Assembly (NCBI GenBank): GCA_012516015.1
Contig: JAAYXG010000552.1
Coordinates: 1-8,764 of the forward strand
Source of the DNA: Lysobacteraceae bacterium
Lineage (GTDB): Bacteria; Pseudomonadota; Gammaproteobacteria; Steroidobacterales; Steroidobacteraceae
Length of the DNA: 8,764 bases
Direction of reading: 5' to 3'
This document shows positions 7,136 through 8,764 of the stretch, piece by piece. Below the pieces are notes generated by a model, which searched no databases, was not told where the DNA came from, and saw nothing but the letters and a program-made list of their open reading frames with translations. The position numbers and the translations under genes were made by a program. Every line of letters starts with the position of its first letter. The first letter of the stretch is position 1.

Positions 7136-7894
7136 ATGATGAATGTGCAGCCGCTAAGACCCGACCTCGCCGCGCGTCGTCGTTTGGCGGCGAAACTCGA
7201 GCCGTTCGATTCGTACTGGCAGGCGCCGGAAGATATCGACAGCGGCTACGATTCATTCGCTGCATATTATCGAGCGAACTATCTGCCGCATTTGCCCGAG
7301 AACCGCGCCGCACGCATCCTCGTCGTCAGCTGCGGTCCCGGCTATCTACTGAATGTGCTCGCACGAGCGGGGTATCAGAACGTCGTCGGCATCGACTCGG
7401 ATCCCGCGAAGGTCGAGCATGGGCGCAGACGCGGTTTGCCGTGCGAAGCGGCAGAAGCGTTTCCGTTCCTCGAGTCGAAGCACGGGGAATTCGACGTCAT
7501 CATCCCCGAGCAAGAGCTCAATCATCTCACGCACGATGAAACCATCGAGTTCCTGCGCTTGTGCCACGACGCTTTGAGGCCCGGCGGACGCATCATCGTG
7601 TACGCCATGAACGGTGCCAATCCGTTCGTCGGTGCTGAAAATCTTGCGCACAACATCGATCATTTCTACATCGTGACGGAGTACAGCCTGACTCAGCTGC
7701 TCGAATTGGGCGGGTTCCGCGACGTGCGTCCGTTCCCGCTCGCGCTCTATGTATTCTGGAAGAATCCTCTGAACTATGTAGGGCTCGCCGTGACGAGCGT
7801 GCTCGAGTTCCTCATGCGCATCGTGTTCAGGCTGTACGGGAAGAAGGTGCGCGTGCTGAGCAAGAAAGTGGCGGCGGTAGCCGTGCGCTCATAG
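7136..7894 (+). CDS. Class I SAM-dependent methyltransferase
   Basis: This protein of 252 residues (or 251 from the second ATG) has a Rossmann-type methyltransferase fold. It would transfer a methyl group from S-adenosylmethionine, probably to a sugar or lipid-linked precursor given its neighbours. Motif I is ILVVSCGPGYLL (61-72), where the usual Asp of the VLDxGCG signature is Val. The ribose-binding acidic residue is in VVGIDSDP (83-90, D87). The later strand FDVIIPEQELNHL (119-131) and the LRPGGRIIVYAMNG segment (147-160) follow in order. A conserved-looking tail (ANPFVGAENLAHNIDHF, then TEYSLTQLLELGGF) precedes a hydrophobic, probably membrane-associating helix (~210-233) and a basic end (GKKVRVLSKK). 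It is divergent from the glycosyltransferase and converges on the Calx-beta gene with a 32-nt gap. The fold is fairly certain; the substrate is unknown. Confidence 0.88.
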   Translation: MMNVQPLRPDLAARRRLAAKLEPFDSYWQAPEDIDSGYDSFAAYYRANYLPHLPENRAARILVVSCGPGYLLNVLARAGYQNVVGIDSDPAKVEHGRRRGLPCEAAEAFPFLESKHGEFDVIIPEQELNHLTHDETIEFLRLCHDALRPGGRIIVYAMNGANPFVGAENLAHNIDHFYIVTEYSLTQLLELGGFRDVRPFPLALYVFWKNPLNYVGLAVTSVLEFLMRIVFRLYGKKVRVLSKKVAAVAVRS

Positions 7895-7900
7895 GGCGCT

Positions 7901-7922
7901 CGTCGAGGTGTGCGGCTCGACG
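7901..7922. terminator. Short hairpin between convergent stops
   Basis: CGTCGAG (7901-7907) and CTCGACG (7916-7922) are perfect 7-nt inverted repeats with an 8-nt loop. They sit in the 32-nt gap between the methyltransferase and Calx-beta stop codons. The position suits a shared terminator, but there is no T-tract on either side and the stem is short, so this is a weak call. Confidence 0.25.
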
Positions 7923-7926
7923 CTCG

Positions 7927-8764
7927 TCAGTCGTCGTCGAGGATCGTCGCTCGTGCGGTGCTGCCGTTCAGACGGCCGCCTCTTATCACTTCCAATTCCA
8001 CGGTGAAAGTCTCGTCGCCTTCCTTTGCCGCGTCGTTGCGCAGTGGCACGTAGATGGCTCGTTGCGTTTGCCCCTCGAGAAACTCGACCGTTCCCATGGC
8101 GTCGGAGGCAAAATCCACGCCCGCCTCCGCTGTGTCGCTGACCGCTCGCCAACGGACTAACACGCGGTGGTCGAGCGGTTCCGATCGTCGAATGATGAAC
8201 ACGGCGGCCAATGAGCTCTCGCTCGTTGCGATGTTGGGCGACTCGAAAGAGATTTCGCTCACCGGCATCGGAGTTCGCCGCTGCGTACGTGCCGCGTCGA
8301 CTGCAGATCTTGCCGACCGTTCATCTACGTTCGATTCAACCAAGCTGCCCTCGCTGACTTCGAATCCCGGTGCGGAATCCGAACCTCTTCCATCGCCATG
8401 GGCGCTGTCGGTCAGGGGTGCGCCCATGATCCCGGCGGGTAGTTGCGCAGTTGCGATCGCGGCTTCGGCGTGTGTGGGAGTCGACTTCTCGGATTCGCCC
8501 GTTCCGATCTGCTCCTCGGACTGATGCCGCGTGCCGAGGAACATGAGCCCGAGTGCACAGGCGAGGAAAGCGAAGAATCCCCAACTGCGCTGCGGCGCCA
8601 ACTCCTCGTTCGGCGCCGATCGGATCGCTTGGGATTCGTCGCGCGATGATGCGCTGTGCGTTTCGCCTGGAGGTTCCGTTTGCGCCGAGGCGGTCGTTGC
8701 CGCTCCGCTCGTAAGCATCCTCGCGAGCTTCTCGATGTCGTTCGGACGTTCCTCTCGGTCCCAG
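7927..8764 (-). CDS. Membrane-anchored Calx-beta protein, possible Ser/Thr kinase C-terminus (5' partial)
   Basis: The frame stays open to the right edge of the window, so the true start is probably outside. The first ATG inside (8716-8718) would give 263 residues. In that numbering there is a low-complexity linker (1-44), one transmembrane helix (WGFFAFLACALGLMFLG, 46-62) and a second Ser/Ala/Glu-rich linker (~63-150). A complete Calx-beta domain follows (~152-263). It shows TAEAGVDF (196-203), GTVEFLEGQ (209-217), the EGDETFTVEL signature (232-241) and a final ILDDD. Calx-beta domains are Ca2+-binding or adhesive beta-sandwiches, probably periplasmic here. The codons upstream of the ATG read WDREERPNDIEKLAR, which resembles the RP-containing last helix (subdomain XI) of Hanks-type kinases. 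Kinase-TM-sensor is therefore a plausible architecture, but it rests on 15 residues. No signal peptide is visible, which suits an internal transmembrane anchor. Confidence 0.72.
   Translation of the reverse strand, partial: WDREERPNDIEKLARMLTSGAATTASAQTEPPGETHSASSRDESQAIRSAPNEELAPQRSWGFFAFLACALGLMFLGTRHQSEEQIGTGESEKSTPTHAEAAIATAQLPAGIMGAPLTDSAHGDGRGSDSAPGFEVSEGSLVESNVDERSARSAVDAARTQRRTPMPVSEISFESPNIATSESSLAAVFIIRRSEPLDHRVLVRWRAVSDTAEAGVDFASDAMGTVEFLEGQTQRAIYVPLRNDAAKEGDETFTVELEVIRGGRLNGSTARATILDDD

Noticed and set aside
1050..7149. Identical first 11 bases (ATGAATGTGCA) of the co-polymerase and methyltransferase genes
   Set aside because: The match stops after 11 bases, upstream regions differ, and the proteins are unrelated; most likely chance.
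1..8764. Insertion sequence, phage or defence genes
   Set aside because: No transposase, integrase, nuclease or toxin-antitoxin signature was found in any credible frame; only non-coding repeat elements hint at mobility.
1..8764. tRNA or rRNA genes
   Set aside because: Genes and repeats account for nearly all the sequence, and I saw no cloverleaf or TTCGA-type T-loop context in the gaps.

Overview
The window is a piece of an exopolysaccharide (EPS) / surface-glycan locus from a GC-rich Gram-negative bacterium. The outer-membrane beta-barrel gene shows a Gram-negative envelope. The gene families (three-segment chain-length determinant, stand-alone BY-kinase, asparagine-synthase-type amidotransferase) are typical of EPS loci in beta- and gammaproteobacteria, many of them exosortase (XrtA)-linked. 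I favour a gammaproteobacterium but cannot name the genus.

Left part (1-3608, + strand): three closely packed genes, probably one operon. They are a 5'-truncated outer-membrane beta-barrel protein, a Wzz/GumC-like polysaccharide co-polymerase without a kinase domain, and a separate CpsD/BY-kinase-like ATPase. Together they would control chain length and passage of a polysaccharide through the envelope.

Middle part (3695-6916, - strand): a GT4-type glycosyltransferase followed by a glutamine-dependent asparagine synthase-like amidotransferase, probably co-transcribed. These are candidates for building or decorating the glycan. The amidotransferase converges on the kinase gene.

Right part (7136-8764): a class I SAM-dependent methyltransferase (+), divergent from the glycosyltransferase. 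It converges on a 5'-truncated gene (-) that encodes a membrane-anchored protein with one C-terminal Calx-beta domain. The few codons visible before its first ATG resemble the end of a Ser/Thr protein kinase domain.

The least explained structure is in the gaps. Three of the intergenic regions (3609-3704, 5648-5714, 6954-7070) carry G-tract repeats with roughly 7-nt spacing. Two of them share 27 of 33 bases in the G-rich arm and also an 18-nt core (16 of 18), so they are copies of one dispersed element. The third is a large inverted repeat that supplies the amidotransferase stop codon. No RNA gene, CRISPR array, transposase or phage gene was seen. No gap exceeds 300 bases; the longest is 6917-7135.
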